The position numbers and the translations under genes were made by a program. Under the pieces are notes generated by a model. It did no database searches, had not been told where the DNA came from, and was given only the letters and a program-made list of their open reading frames with translations. Shown piece after piece: positions 9,214-17,137 of a DNA stretch of 40,827 bases. The stretch comes from an uncultured Eubacteriales bacterium (GTDB lineage: Bacteria; Bacillota; Clostridia; Lachnospirales; Lachnospiraceae), in assembly GCA_900316755.1 (NCBI GenBank), contig ONED01000008.1:1-40827 (forward strand), given 5' to 3'. Each line of letters starts with the position of its first letter. Position 1 is the first letter of the stretch.

Positions 9214-9224
9214 AAATTCAACGT

Positions 9225-11411
9225 TTAGCGATAAAAAGTAATCAGAGCCTTAAATAAATCGCCATCTGTCTCCACTTGAAAATTGCCCTTCTGAAGTTCT
9301 ACAAAACTCTTTGCAATGGCAAGACCCAGTCCGCTACCTTCCGTATTTCTGGAAGAATCTCCTCGCACAAACCGGCCTGTGAGTCGCTCAGCGTCGAAAT
9401 CCAGTTCCATTGCCGAAACATTGCGAAACCGAATCTGTACTTCGGATTCTTCCTGAATCAAATCCACATACACTCTGGAATGTGGCATCGCATATTTCAA
9501 AATATTGTTCAGTAAGTTTTCAAATACCCGGTAGGTTCTCTGTCCATCCAGAGACAGTACCACTTTTTCCTCCGGAAGATTCCACCGAAACTGCAAATCA
9601 CTGCTTTGAATCTGTTCATCCATCTCCGAACGTACCTGTTTCAAAAGACTTACCACATCCACATCCATAAAGTTCATCTTTACATTTCCAGAATGCGCCT
9701 TGCTTACTTCAAACAAGTCTTCGATTAATACTTTTAATCTCTGGGATTTCTGCTCCAGCGTTGCAATATAGGATTTTCTTTCTTCCTCCGTAATATTTTC
9801 CTGCTTCAGCAAATCTACATAAGTGATAATCGCCGTAAGCGGAGTCTTCAAATCATGAGACACATTGGTAATCAACTCTGTTTTCATGTTTTGGCTTTTC
9901 GCCTCTTCCACCACCGCTTTTTCAAATCCTTGCTGTACCAGTTCTAGTGATTCCCCGATGGGGGCAAACATACCCAGATCTTCTTCCAATGAAATCTTCA
10001 AATCTCCTTCTGCCATCTGCTCTGTGGCATGTAGAATGCTGTGATACTGTGTCTGCACTTTTTCCCCGTATTTTCGAAGAAGGATATACAGAACAACCGA
10101 ATAAATGATCAGTCCGACCACCCCAAACCACCATAGACAGCATAAAAGAAGCAGGATTGCAAAATTCGCAAGTACCACCTTAAGGATGCTGGCATGCAGT
10201 TTTTCGTTTATGTCGATATTCGTCACATACCTGTAAAGTTTTTTACACTGTCTTCCGAACCACCTTACAATTCTGACACATAAAACCTGATTTTTCAGGT
10301 AATATAATGGCCTTACTACCATCTGCCGTATCCCGGATGCCATGATATAAAGCAGGAAAAAGCCAAGTGACCATCCCACAAAATTCACGCAGCGAAGCAG
10401 CAGATACAGCATATCCACACTGATTTCATATCCCAGAAATTCCGGAAGATGATTTTCAAAAGCAGAAGTAAGCTCCCACCGTGTTGTATGTACCATCAGA
10501 AAATACATTCCGATGGTCAGGCTGACGGCACCCATACCGATAATCGCCATCCCTTCAAACGGAAGGGAAAATAACTTCTCTCTTCCGGTATGCAAGGATT
10601 TCACAAACGGAAGGAGGAATGCGAAAAGAACAACCAAAACTGCCATTGCAACCACCAGCCACACTGCTCCCGTTGTACAGTATAAAACCTCCGGATCCGT
10701 AGGATAATAGGAGCCGGCATAATCATACCCTGTCCCGTAGGCAAAAAAACTATTTGGATCCAAAGCAAATTGAACCGTAAAATTTTTCGGTCGCAGCTGC
10801 TCACCGGAAATCGTTGTACCATGCTCTGTATTATATTGCAGCACATTCTCCTGATACTGCTTTTCTGAGCGCATTGCTAATTCATAAAGGGGCTCCTGCT
10901 CTCCATAATACTCTTCCAGCTGGATTCCCTCTGTTGTAATCTCAGCAAGATTTCCGTAGGCATCAAAAATAAGAGTCAGTTTAAACGATCGATTATCCAT
11001 ATCATCGGCATCCGTATTGGACATTCCATTCGATTTTTCACCATCTGCAGAAACATAACGAGCAATAAATTCTGCACCTTCGTACACTCTATGATAATCA
11101 GACACCCATCCATATTCCTGTAAGACAGAAAAGTCAGCTGTATCTGTGCCCGATTCATTCAAAAGCTGTCCGTAGATATAATAACTGGCCTCCATGGCAT
11201 AATTTACAAAATTCGCATCCACAAAAAGTTGCAGCGTTTCCTCCTGCTGAATTTCCTCCGCCTCTATCTGCTCTTCTGATTCTTTCCGGAGTTTCAGCAT
11301 GGCCTCTTCCATGGTCGGATAAAGGCTGACCAAAAGAAATGCCGGAATGAGCACAATGAGTGCAATGATAATTACCGCCAGTTTATGAGATTTTTTCAAT
11401 TTTGTATCCAA
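9225..11411 (-). CDS. Membrane sensor histidine kinase
   Basis: 728-residue sensor. TM1 lies at about 11-31 and is followed by a long extracytoplasmic domain (about 32-245) of unrecognised fold. Further spans lie at about 247-272, 285-305, 333-357 and 408-446. A HAMP-like linker (MAEGDLKISLEEDLG) leads to the HisKA helix with phospho-acceptor H519 (VSHDLKTPLTAI) and a C-terminal ATPase domain (N box ENLLNNILKYA, G box GSGLGLAIAK). The start is TTG at 11411, overlapping the response regulator's end by 29 nt; a frame stop lies just upstream, so no longer start exists. AGGTGG precedes it by about 9 nt. Translation is probably coupled to the regulator. The signal is unknown. Confidence 0.9.
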   Translation of the reverse strand: MDTKLKKSHKLAVIIIALIVLIPAFLLVSLYPTMEEAMLKLRKESEEQIEAEEIQQEETLQLFVDANFVNYAMEASYYIYGQLLNESGTDTADFSVLQEYGWVSDYHRVYEGAEFIARYVSADGEKSNGMSNTDADDMDNRSFKLTLIFDAYGNLAEITTEGIQLEEYYGEQEPLYELAMRSEKQYQENVLQYNTEHGTTISGEQLRPKNFTVQFALDPNSFFAYGTGYDYAGSYYPTDPEVLYCTTGAVWLVVAMAVLVVLFAFLLPFVKSLHTGREKLFSLPFEGMAIIGMGAVSLTIGMYFLMVHTTRWELTSAFENHLPEFLGYEISVDMLYLLLRCVNFVGWSLGFFLLYIMASGIRQMVVRPLYYLKNQVLCVRIVRWFGRQCKKLYRYVTNIDINEKLHASILKVVLANFAILLLLCCLWWFGVVGLIIYSVVLYILLRKYGEKVQTQYHSILHATEQMAEGDLKISLEEDLGMFAPIGESLELVQQGFEKAVVEEAKSQNMKTELITNVSHDLKTPLTAIITYVDLLKQENITEEERKSYIATLEQKSQRLKVLIEDLFEVSKAHSGNVKMNFMDVDVVSLLKQVRSEMDEQIQSSDLQFRWNLPEEKVVLSLDGQRTYRVFENLLNNILKYAMPHSRVYVDLIQEESEVQIRFRNVSAMELDFDAERLTGRFVRGDSSRNTEGSGLGLAIAKSFVELQKGNFQVETDGDLFKALITFYR

Positions 11412-12099
11412 TTCCCCACACCACCTTCAAATATTTTGGCTCTTTCGGATTGATTTCTATTTTTTCCCGAATGTGCCTTACATGAACCATGACTGTGTCC
11501 GTGTTAATCGCTTCCTCATTCCAGACTCTCTCATAAATTTCGTCTGCTGAAAAAACACGACCCGGGGATTTCATCAGAAGTTGTAAAATCTTAAATTCCA
11601 TGGGGGTCAGTTTCGCCTCTTCCCCATCTACGCGAACTTCTATGGTGTCCTCATTCAATTCCAGTCCGCCAACGCGCAGAACATGACCGTTTTGCTCCTT
11701 GTTCGCCTGCTCCTTGCCACCCATATATCTGGTGTAACGCCGCAACTGGGAATTCACCCTTGCAAGCAGTTCCAATGGTTGAAACGGCTTTGTAACATAA
11801 TCATCTGCACCCATGTTAAGTCCCATGATTTTATCCACTTCTTCTGATTTCGCAGAAAGCATAATGACCGGAAAATCATATTCCTTGCGAAGCTCCATCA
11901 CCATACGGATTCCATCCATGCGGGGCATCATGACGTCAATGATAGCCAGATGAATCTTTTGCTTATGCAAAACTTCCAGGCCTTCCACCCCGTCTTTTGC
12001 TTTAAACACTTCATAATTCTGCGTTTTTAAATAGATTTCAATTCCGTCCCGGATTTGTGCGTCGTCCTCCACAACTAAAATATGATAGATTTCCCTCAT
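11383..12099 (-). CDS. OmpR/PhoB-family response regulator
   Basis: 238 residues: receiver domain with acidic pocket E11-D12-D13, phospho-acceptor D55 (AIIDVMMPRMDG) and Lys in VTKPFQ; then a C-terminal winged helix with the recognition segment TDTVMVHVRHIREKIE. Partner of the overlapping kinase gene. I chose MREIYHILVVEDD (12099), with AAGGA upstream, over in-frame upstream codons that would add a non-homologous tail. An 11-bp-period direct repeat and an inverted repeat lie in the 106 nt upstream gap and are candidate autoregulatory sites. The gene follows the MATE exporter in the same direction. Confidence 0.93.
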   Translation of the reverse strand: MREIYHILVVEDDAQIRDGIEIYLKTQNYEVFKAKDGVEGLEVLHKQKIHLAIIDVMMPRMDGIRMVMELRKEYDFPVIMLSAKSEEVDKIMGLNMGADDYVTKPFQPLELLARVNSQLRRYTRYMGGKEQANKEQNGHVLRVGGLELNEDTIEVRVDGEEAKLTPMEFKILQLLMKSPGRVFSADEIYERVWNEEAINTDTVMVHVRHIREKIEINPKEPKYLKVVWGIGYKIEKIS

Positions 12100-12128
12100 G
12101 TCATTTTTCCTTCCTCTTACAGTCCTTT

Positions 12129-12144
12129 CATGTATGGGTACATG
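12129..12144. repeat. Inverted repeat upstream of the response regulator
   Basis: Perfect arms CATGTA and TACATG around a 4 nt centre, about 30 bp before the regulator's start codon. Could be an operator or a leader hairpin; no terminator-like T run follows. Confidence 0.4.
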
Positions 12145-12180
12145 ATATCTCTTAAATTGGAAAAGAACCTTCATGAAAAC

Positions 12181-12200
12181 CGAAAGATTTTCGAAAGATT
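12181..12200. promoter_or_regulatory. Tandem CGAAAGAT repeat, 11 bp period (candidate regulator binding site)
   Basis: CGAAAGAT occurs at 12181-12188 and 12192-12199 on the plus strand (minus strand ATCTTTCG twice). An 11 bp step places both on the same DNA face, the arrangement used by OmpR-family dimers. It lies about 80 bp upstream of the regulator start. Confidence 0.45.
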
Positions 12201-12205
12201 CTTTT

Positions 12206-13555
12206 TTATTTTTCTATTTTCCGTCTCACTACAACATACGTGATAATATGTGCTGTCGCTGTCAGTATCCAGCTAATCGGATATATGATGTAGACCGTCT
12301 CAATCGTATGGAACGCTTCAATCTGAAACACCGTTGCAAGCCAGATGAGGCGTGTTGCGCATGCGCCAAGCAGGGAAAAAATCATCGGTACTACCGAATA
12401 TCCCATTCCCCTTAAGGAACCGACCATTACATCCATCACGCCACACAAAGCATATGTAAGACAGATAAATCGAAGCCTCACCATACCCGCTGCGATAACA
12501 TCAGGGTTCTTTGTGTAAAGACTAAGCAGCACCGGACCTGCGGCAACAGCCCCCATTCCGAGGACGATACCCACCACAATTACACATCCCAGCGCGGAAA
12601 ATAGAATTTTATTGATACGATTGTACTTTTTCGCTCCATAATTCTGGCTGGTAAAGGAAATGGATGCCTGATGGAACGTATTCATTGCAACGTACACGAA
12701 GCCTTCTATATTGGCAGCTGCTGAATTCCCGGCAACAATTGTCTCGCCAAACAGATTTACCGAGGATTGGATTACTACATTTGACAGTGAAAATAAAATT
12801 CCCTGAAACCCTGCCGGAAGTCCAATTTGCATAATTCGAAATAACTTATCTTTATAGATGCGAATTTTTTTTATCCGGACTCGGATGCCACTCTGTTCTC
12901 TCATCAGGCAACGCAGAACAAGAGCTGCAGATACGGTCTGGGAAATTGTCGTGGCGATGCCTACTCCAAATACGTCCCATTTCATCACAATCACAAAAAA
13001 GAGATTAAATAATACATTAATCACACCTGCTGTCATTAAATAATAGAGCGGTCTTTTTGTATCTCCCACTGCACGCAGAATGGCAGCACCGAAGTTATAC
13101 ACCATCATAGGGGTCATCCCCACAAAATAGATTCTTAAATACACCACTGCCAAATCCAGCACCGCTTTCGGCGTCTTCATAAGAGAAAGAATATGTGGAG
13201 CACCTATCACCCCGATAATGGTCAGCAAGATTCCGCTAATGAAACTGATTGCCAGTGCCGTATGTACGGTTAAAGACAAATCTTCTTCTCTTTTTGCACC
13301 GAAAAACTGTGCTACCAGCACATTTGCCCCCACTGATAAACCGATAAACAGATTCACCAGAAGATTGATAAGGGAGGTCGTTGAGCCCACTGCCGCAAGT
13401 GAATTGTCCCCTGCAAATCTTCCAACCACAATGATGTCGGCTGCATTAAACAAAAGCTGTAGTAGACTGGATACCATCAACGGCAATGCAAAAAGAAGCA
13501 TTTTCTTTAAAACCGGACCTTCGCACATATCCATTGCATATTTTTTATTTGACAC
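12206..13555 (-). CDS. MATE-family multidrug/cation efflux transporter
   Basis: About 449 residues with the two-fold MATE repeat: roughly 12 hydrophobic spans, an early motif LPLMVSSLLQLLFNAADIIVVGRFAG and a second-half counterpart GLPAGFQGILFSLSNVVIQSSV. Such proteins export organic cations or metabolites using Na+ or H+; the substrate here is unknown. Two starts are possible. The ATG at 13561 lies only 2 nt after GGAGG, whereas the GTG at 13555 has an 8 nt spacing, so I prefer GTG (MSNKKYAMDMCEGP). The start region overlaps the end of the decarboxylase gene, suggesting coupled translation and perhaps export of its product or of another cluster product. Confidence 0.9.
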   Translation of the reverse strand: MSNKKYAMDMCEGPVLKKMLLFALPLMVSSLLQLLFNAADIIVVGRFAGDNSLAAVGSTTSLINLLVNLFIGLSVGANVLVAQFFGAKREEDLSLTVHTALAISFISGILLTIIGVIGAPHILSLMKTPKAVLDLAVVYLRIYFVGMTPMMVYNFGAAILRAVGDTKRPLYYLMTAGVINVLFNLFFVIVMKWDVFGVGIATTISQTVSAALVLRCLMREQSGIRVRIKKIRIYKDKLFRIMQIGLPAGFQGILFSLSNVVIQSSVNLFGETIVAGNSAAANIEGFVYVAMNTFHQASISFTSQNYGAKKYNRINKILFSALGCVIVVGIVLGMGAVAAGPVLLSLYTKNPDVIAAGMVRLRFICLTYALCGVMDVMVGSLRGMGYSVVPMIFSLLGACATRLIWLATVFQIEAFHTIETVYIIYPISWILTATAHIITYVVVRRKIEK

Positions 13556-14963
13556 AATCAATCATCTCCTCCGCTCTCTGATTTTCCATGACAGCTGTTG
13601 GTGATAGCAGAAAAGCATGGTTAGTCTGTTTCTGCACTACATCTAATTTGTTTATCCCATAATGTGCAAATAACTGCAGAGCCACTTCGTCAATCGTCTC
13701 TCCCGGTACCGTAATCGGTATCGCAGGCGGGCAGGAAACCGTAGGTATTCTGCAAATTCTTCCAAGTGCCTGTGACGTTGAAATCTTCTCCGGAAGGGCA
13801 AACATGGCTTCTCGTATCGACATCACCGATGTCGCATGTACAAACGGGAGTCTTTTTTTCTCCTCGTAGGAAAACGGATTTTCCCCCAGTACATTCAAAA
13901 GCTGTTCCAACTCTTCTTCCGTATTCTCCGGTGTCAACATAAAAACCAGAAAATCCGAATCCGCATATTCACATTCCACCCCCTGCCGATGCAACCTTCC
14001 CGTCAATTCTTCAGAAGAAACTCCACTCGGAATCTCAACCGTCAGTTTCAGCGGATCACTCTTACAGACCCTCCATCCGGCATCTTCCAATTTCTTTCTG
14101 CACCCTTCTCTCCGTTCTATTGTTTCACGCAAACGCACCCGATAGTTCTCTGCCAGATACCGGTTGCATAAATCAAGAGATGTCAGAATCAGATACGAGG
14201 GACTGGTAGAGCCAAAAAGCCCCATGGCATATTTCGCCTGCTCTGCGAAAATGACCGGAGCCTGTTTACTAATGTGCAGATAAGCGCCTCCGGTCAATAC
14301 AGGCAAGGTCTTATGCGCCGAATCGCAGCAGATATCTGCGCCTAAATCCAGCGGGTGCTGCGATGGCTCCAAAAAGTGCAGATAAGCACCATGTGCGTTA
14401 TCTACCTCTAAAATCGTTCCATTTCTGTGGCATACCTCTGCAAGACTTCTGATATCCTCCAGCCCGCCTAAGTAGTCCGGACTGGTCACATATACAGCCA
14501 CTACAGAGTCCTGATTCTCCTTTAAAACGCGTTCCAGGTTCTCCAAAGAAACAGGGCAACTACAGATGGACTCCGTATCTTCTTCCGGCCATAACCAGAT
14601 CACGTCAAAATCCAGAAGAGCAGCCGCATATACAAATGCCTTGTGCACATTTCTTGCTGCCACAATCTTCGACCTAACACCCGGCTTTCGCCGGAGCAGT
14701 GCCAAATACAGCATGGCACGGATACACTGGCTGGAGCCTTCCGTGGAAAACAACGTACATGCCGAGCCAAAAAGCTTTGCCGTATTCTTTTCACTTTCCG
14801 CAATCATTCCCTCTGCCTCATACAGAGAATCCGCGCCATATACTTCTGTAATATCAAACGGCTCACAGCCCAAAAACGGTTTTCCTTTATGTCCCGGCAT
14901 ATGGAAACGACTGATATCTCTGCCTGCATAATTTCTCACAAAATCTGCGATGGGAGTGGTCAT
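13545..14963 (-). CDS. Orn/Lys/Arg decarboxylase-family PLP enzyme
   Basis: Fold-type I PLP enzyme of the SpeA/YaaO group, expected to decarboxylate a basic amino acid to a polyamine or diamine. The evidence is FHMPGHKGK near the N-terminus, the aspartate motif EVDNAHGAYLHF, and the PLP-lysine motif SAHKTLPVLTGGAYL. The length of 472 residues fits the short Gram-positive form, which lacks the N-terminal wing domain of E. coli decarboxylases. The start at 14963 (MTTPIADF) follows AGGAAG by 8 nt and sits 4 nt after the scfB stop. An ATG at 14984 overlapping scfB is possible. Substrate cannot be read from sequence. Placed between the ranthipeptide maturase and a MATE exporter. Confidence 0.88.
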   Translation of the reverse strand: MTTPIADFVRNYAGRDISRFHMPGHKGKPFLGCEPFDITEVYGADSLYEAEGMIAESEKNTAKLFGSACTLFSTEGSSQCIRAMLYLALLRRKPGVRSKIVAARNVHKAFVYAAALLDFDVIWLWPEEDTESICSCPVSLENLERVLKENQDSVVAVYVTSPDYLGGLEDIRSLAEVCHRNGTILEVDNAHGAYLHFLEPSQHPLDLGADICCDSAHKTLPVLTGGAYLHISKQAPVIFAEQAKYAMGLFGSTSPSYLILTSLDLCNRYLAENYRVRLRETIERREGCRKKLEDAGWRVCKSDPLKLTVEIPSGVSSEELTGRLHRQGVECEYADSDFLVFMLTPENTEEELEQLLNVLGENPFSYEEKKRLPFVHATSVMSIREAMFALPEKISTSQALGRICRIPTVSCPPAIPITVPGETIDEVALQLFAHYGINKLDVVQKQTNHAFLLSPTAVMENQRAEEMIDCVK

Positions 14964-14967
14964 TTTT

Positions 14968-16350
14968 TTATCTTCCTGTTTCATCTTCCGCCGCCTTTAT
15001 CATAATTGCACACTCTATCCGCTTGCGGAACAGTTCACACCCAGGCTCATAAATGCCGCGGATGGAGCCGCTTGCATGAAACGCATTCGCTGCACATCCG
15101 CCGGAGCAGTACAATTTTGCCCAACAATCCTTACATTCTTCCCGCGCATACGCATTGCAGCTCCGGAATTCTTCCCGCAATGCGTCATTTTTCACACCAT
15201 TCCATACATCTCCAAGCTTATAGCTCTCTTCTCCTACAAACTGATGGCAGGGATACAAATCTCCCCATGGAGTGACTGCCATATATTCGGTTCCGGAACC
15301 GCAGCCGGAAATCCGCTTGTAAATACAGGGACCTCCCGTCAAATCAATCATATAATGGTAGAATGTAAACCCTCTGCCTTCTGCCTTTCGTTTTATCATC
15401 TCTTTTGCAAGGATTTCGTACTGTTCTTTTACGACTTCCAAATCTTCCGGAGTGAGTGCTGCCGGGTCATCCTGAGAAGCAACCACAGGCTCCATACTAA
15501 GCTCTGTAAATCCTAAATCTGCCATGTGAAATACATCTTTCGTAAAATCCGGATTGGCATGGGTAAAAGTTCCTCGCATGTAATATCCCTTGTTGCCGCG
15601 TGCCTCCACCAGTTTTTTAAACTTTGGAACGATTTTATCATAACTTCCGTTTCCGGCATAATCCACCCGGGTCAAGTCGTGAATTTCTTTTCTCCCGTCC
15701 AGACTCAAGACCACATTGCTCATCTCTTTATTTGCAAAGTCAATCACCTCATCATCGATTAACATTCCATTCGTCGTCAGAGTGAAACGAAAGTTTTTAT
15801 GGTGAATCTTTTCCTGCTCTCTGGCATAAGCCACCAGTTCTTTTACCACCTCGAAATTCATAAGCGGCTCGCCGCCAAAAAAATCTACTTCCAGATTTCT
15901 TCTTGTTCCGGAATTTGCAATCAGAAAATCCAGTGCCTGTTTTCCCACCTCAAAGCTCATAAGCGCCCGCTCTCCGTGGTATTTCCCCTGACTTGCAAAA
16001 CAGTAGGAGCAGTTCAGGTTGCAGGTATGCGCCACATGCAGACACAATGCCTTCACCACATTACCGGAGCGTTCTTTAAAGGTTCCGGCTACCTCGGCAA
16101 ACGTATCTTCTGTATATAATTTCCCGCTCTGTTTCAGGTTTTCTACATCTTGGATGCAAAGACGCAGTTCCTCTTCTGTCACATCTTCTCTGTCTTTGTA
16201 TTTTGCGAGCAGTTCTGCCACGATTTCTTCTGCTGTCCTTTTCGGATACAGCGCAATCACATCATACGCCACCTCATCGACTACATGAATCGAGCCGGAG
16301 CAGGTATCCAGTACAATGTGATATCCGTTTAATTCGTATTGATGTACCAT
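14968..16350 (-). CDS. scfB: SCIFF peptide maturase (radical SAM, SPASM)
   Basis: Radical-SAM enzyme that installs Cys-to-Thr thioether crosslinks in the SCIFF peptide encoded just upstream. An N-terminal peptide-recognition (RRE-like) segment at about 1-90 is followed by the 4Fe-4S motif CNLNCSYC. The twitch/SPASM region near the C-terminus has many cysteines (SGCGSGTEY, YPCHQF, CKDCWAKLYCSGGCAAN) for auxiliary clusters. Its 460 residues match the family's usual length of about 450-460. AGGA lies 6 nt before the ATG. Family identity is established by motif plus the adjacent cognate precursor. A hairpin terminator between scfA and scfB should make the enzyme less abundant than the peptide. 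Confidence 0.95.
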   Translation of the reverse strand: MVHQYELNGYHIVLDTCSGSIHVVDEVAYDVIALYPKRTAEEIVAELLAKYKDREDVTEEELRLCIQDVENLKQSGKLYTEDTFAEVAGTFKERSGNVVKALCLHVAHTCNLNCSYCFASQGKYHGERALMSFEVGKQALDFLIANSGTRRNLEVDFFGGEPLMNFEVVKELVAYAREQEKIHHKNFRFTLTTNGMLIDDEVIDFANKEMSNVVLSLDGRKEIHDLTRVDYAGNGSYDKIVPKFKKLVEARGNKGYYMRGTFTHANPDFTKDVFHMADLGFTELSMEPVVASQDDPAALTPEDLEVVKEQYEILAKEMIKRKAEGRGFTFYHYMIDLTGGPCIYKRISGCGSGTEYMAVTPWGDLYPCHQFVGEESYKLGDVWNGVKNDALREEFRSCNAYAREECKDCWAKLYCSGGCAANAFHASGSIRGIYEPGCELFRKRIECAIMIKAAEDETGR

Positions 16351-16383
16351 ATGTCATCCTTTCCTTATCGAAATATTGATGTT

Positions 16384-16410
16384 AAAAATGCTGCCATTTT
16401 AGGCAGCATC
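16384..16410 (-). terminator. Hairpin terminator/attenuator between scfA and scfB
   Basis: Perfect 8 bp arms ATGCTGCC and GGCAGCAT with a 6 nt loop, followed on the minus strand by TTTTT; the other side is also T-rich, so it could work bidirectionally. It lies 15 nt after the scfA stop and 33 nt before scfB. Partial read-through would give excess precursor over maturase. Confidence 0.8.
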
Positions 16411-16424
16411 TTTTTCTTTATGAA

Positions 16425-16571
16425 TTATTTTTCTGTCTTTTCACATGCCTGATTTGCCACACCACAGCTTGTCTTACATGCTGACTGGCAGGAAGTCTGG
16501 CATTCCCCGCAACCACCGTTTTTTACGCTCTCGCAAAGGTTGCGAGTCTCAAGTGTTTTAATTCTTTCCAT
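16425..16571 (-). CDS. scfA: SCIFF ranthipeptide precursor
   Basis: 48-residue ribosomally made peptide, substrate of ScfB. It starts MERIKTLETR and has the family core CGECQTSCQSACKTSCGVAN with a final CEKTEK tail. Cysteines fall at 13, 21, 24, 28, 32, 36 and 44: the six expected of SCIFF (six cysteines in forty-five residues) plus an extra one at 13 in the leader-like part. The thioether acceptor in characterised members is the threonine between the core cysteines, here probably T26 or T34 (inference). GGAG lies 9 nt before the ATG. A good promoter lies 75 nt upstream, and the gene is followed by a hairpin terminator and then the maturase. Possible roles in signalling have been proposed for the family in clostridia. 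Confidence 0.95.
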   Translation of the reverse strand: MERIKTLETRNLCESVKNGGCGECQTSCQSACKTSCGVANQACEKTEK

Positions 16572-16644
16572 ACTTCACATCTCCATTTTCATTCTTTCAA
16601 ATTTGTGAGTTATCCGCTATGTATTCGTCTCAAACTCTGTTCCT

Positions 16645-16673
16645 ATGATACCATGGTAAAATCATGAAGTCAA
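16645..16673 (-). promoter_or_regulatory. Sigma-A promoter of scfA
   Basis: TTGACT (16673-16668), 17 nt spacer, TATCAT (16650-16645) on the minus strand; about 75 nt upstream of the scfA start codon. Confidence 0.75.
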
Positions 16674-16709
16674 TGTCTGATTTTATTCAAGGAAACAAAA
16701 AAATCTTTC

Positions 16710-16739
16710 CGTAAAAACCGCAAATTTTCGTAAAAACCG
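16710..16739. repeat. Direct repeat CGTAAAAACCG x2 upstream of the scfA promoter
   Basis: Two identical 11 bp copies at 16710-16720 and 16729-16739, period 19 bp, about 37 bp upstream of the scfA -35 and just after the HEPN gene's stop. Reads CGGTTTTTACG on the minus strand. Candidate activator site; only two copies, so not a CRISPR array. Confidence 0.5.
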
Positions 16740-16747
16740 TAGGCTGT

Positions 16748-17137
16748 TCATATCCATCTATTGTCAAATTCATGTTTTAATTCTTCAAACATTCTATAAA
16801 ACTTATCTTTTGTCTTCTGAATGATATCCAGTGCAATCTCAATATTGTAAGAATGAGCCACGTTATTACGTGCATTTAATGCTTCCATCCACAGATTTTC
16901 ATCTCGAATCATCCCGGCTGCATAAGCCGTCTTTAAAACATTTTTCGGTGAACCCGTTTTTTCCTCTGCAAAGCCCTGTTGCTCCAAAATCTCTTTCATT
17001 GCCTTCCATGACTGCTCAAAACAAATTTCATATAAAGCTACCAACCCGGACATTTCCACATTAGAATATGGTTCTTCATATTCATATATATCTTTTAAGT
17101 TCCGAAATGCGTTACAAAAGTTCTCATACTTTTTCAT
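16748..17137 (-). CDS. HEPN-domain protein (HepT/HI0074-like), putative toxin
   Basis: 129-residue helical protein of the nucleotidyltransferase-substrate-binding HI0074 group. It shows the HEPN RNase signature R-x4-H-x-Y exactly: R90, H95 and Y97 in ARNNVAHSY. In characterised HepT toxins this is the RNase site, and the tyrosine is the residue AMPylated by the MntA antitoxin. It overlaps the preceding MNT gene by 14 nt, the usual tight pairing of such two-gene modules. The start at MKKYENFCN has GAAGG about 10 nt upstream. Toxin function is inference; some HI0074 homologues were described only as nucleotidyltransferase partners. Confidence 0.85.
   Translation of the reverse strand: MKKYENFCNAFRNLKDIYEYEEPYSNVEMSGLVALYEICFEQSWKAMKEILEQQGFAEEKTGSPKNVLKTAYAAGMIRDENLWMEALNARNNVAHSYNIEIALDIIQKTKDKFYRMFEELKHEFDNRWI

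Noticed and set aside
16710-16739. CRISPR-like repeats
   Set aside because: Only two 11 bp copies with an 8 bp gap, no cas genes; better seen as a regulatory direct repeat.
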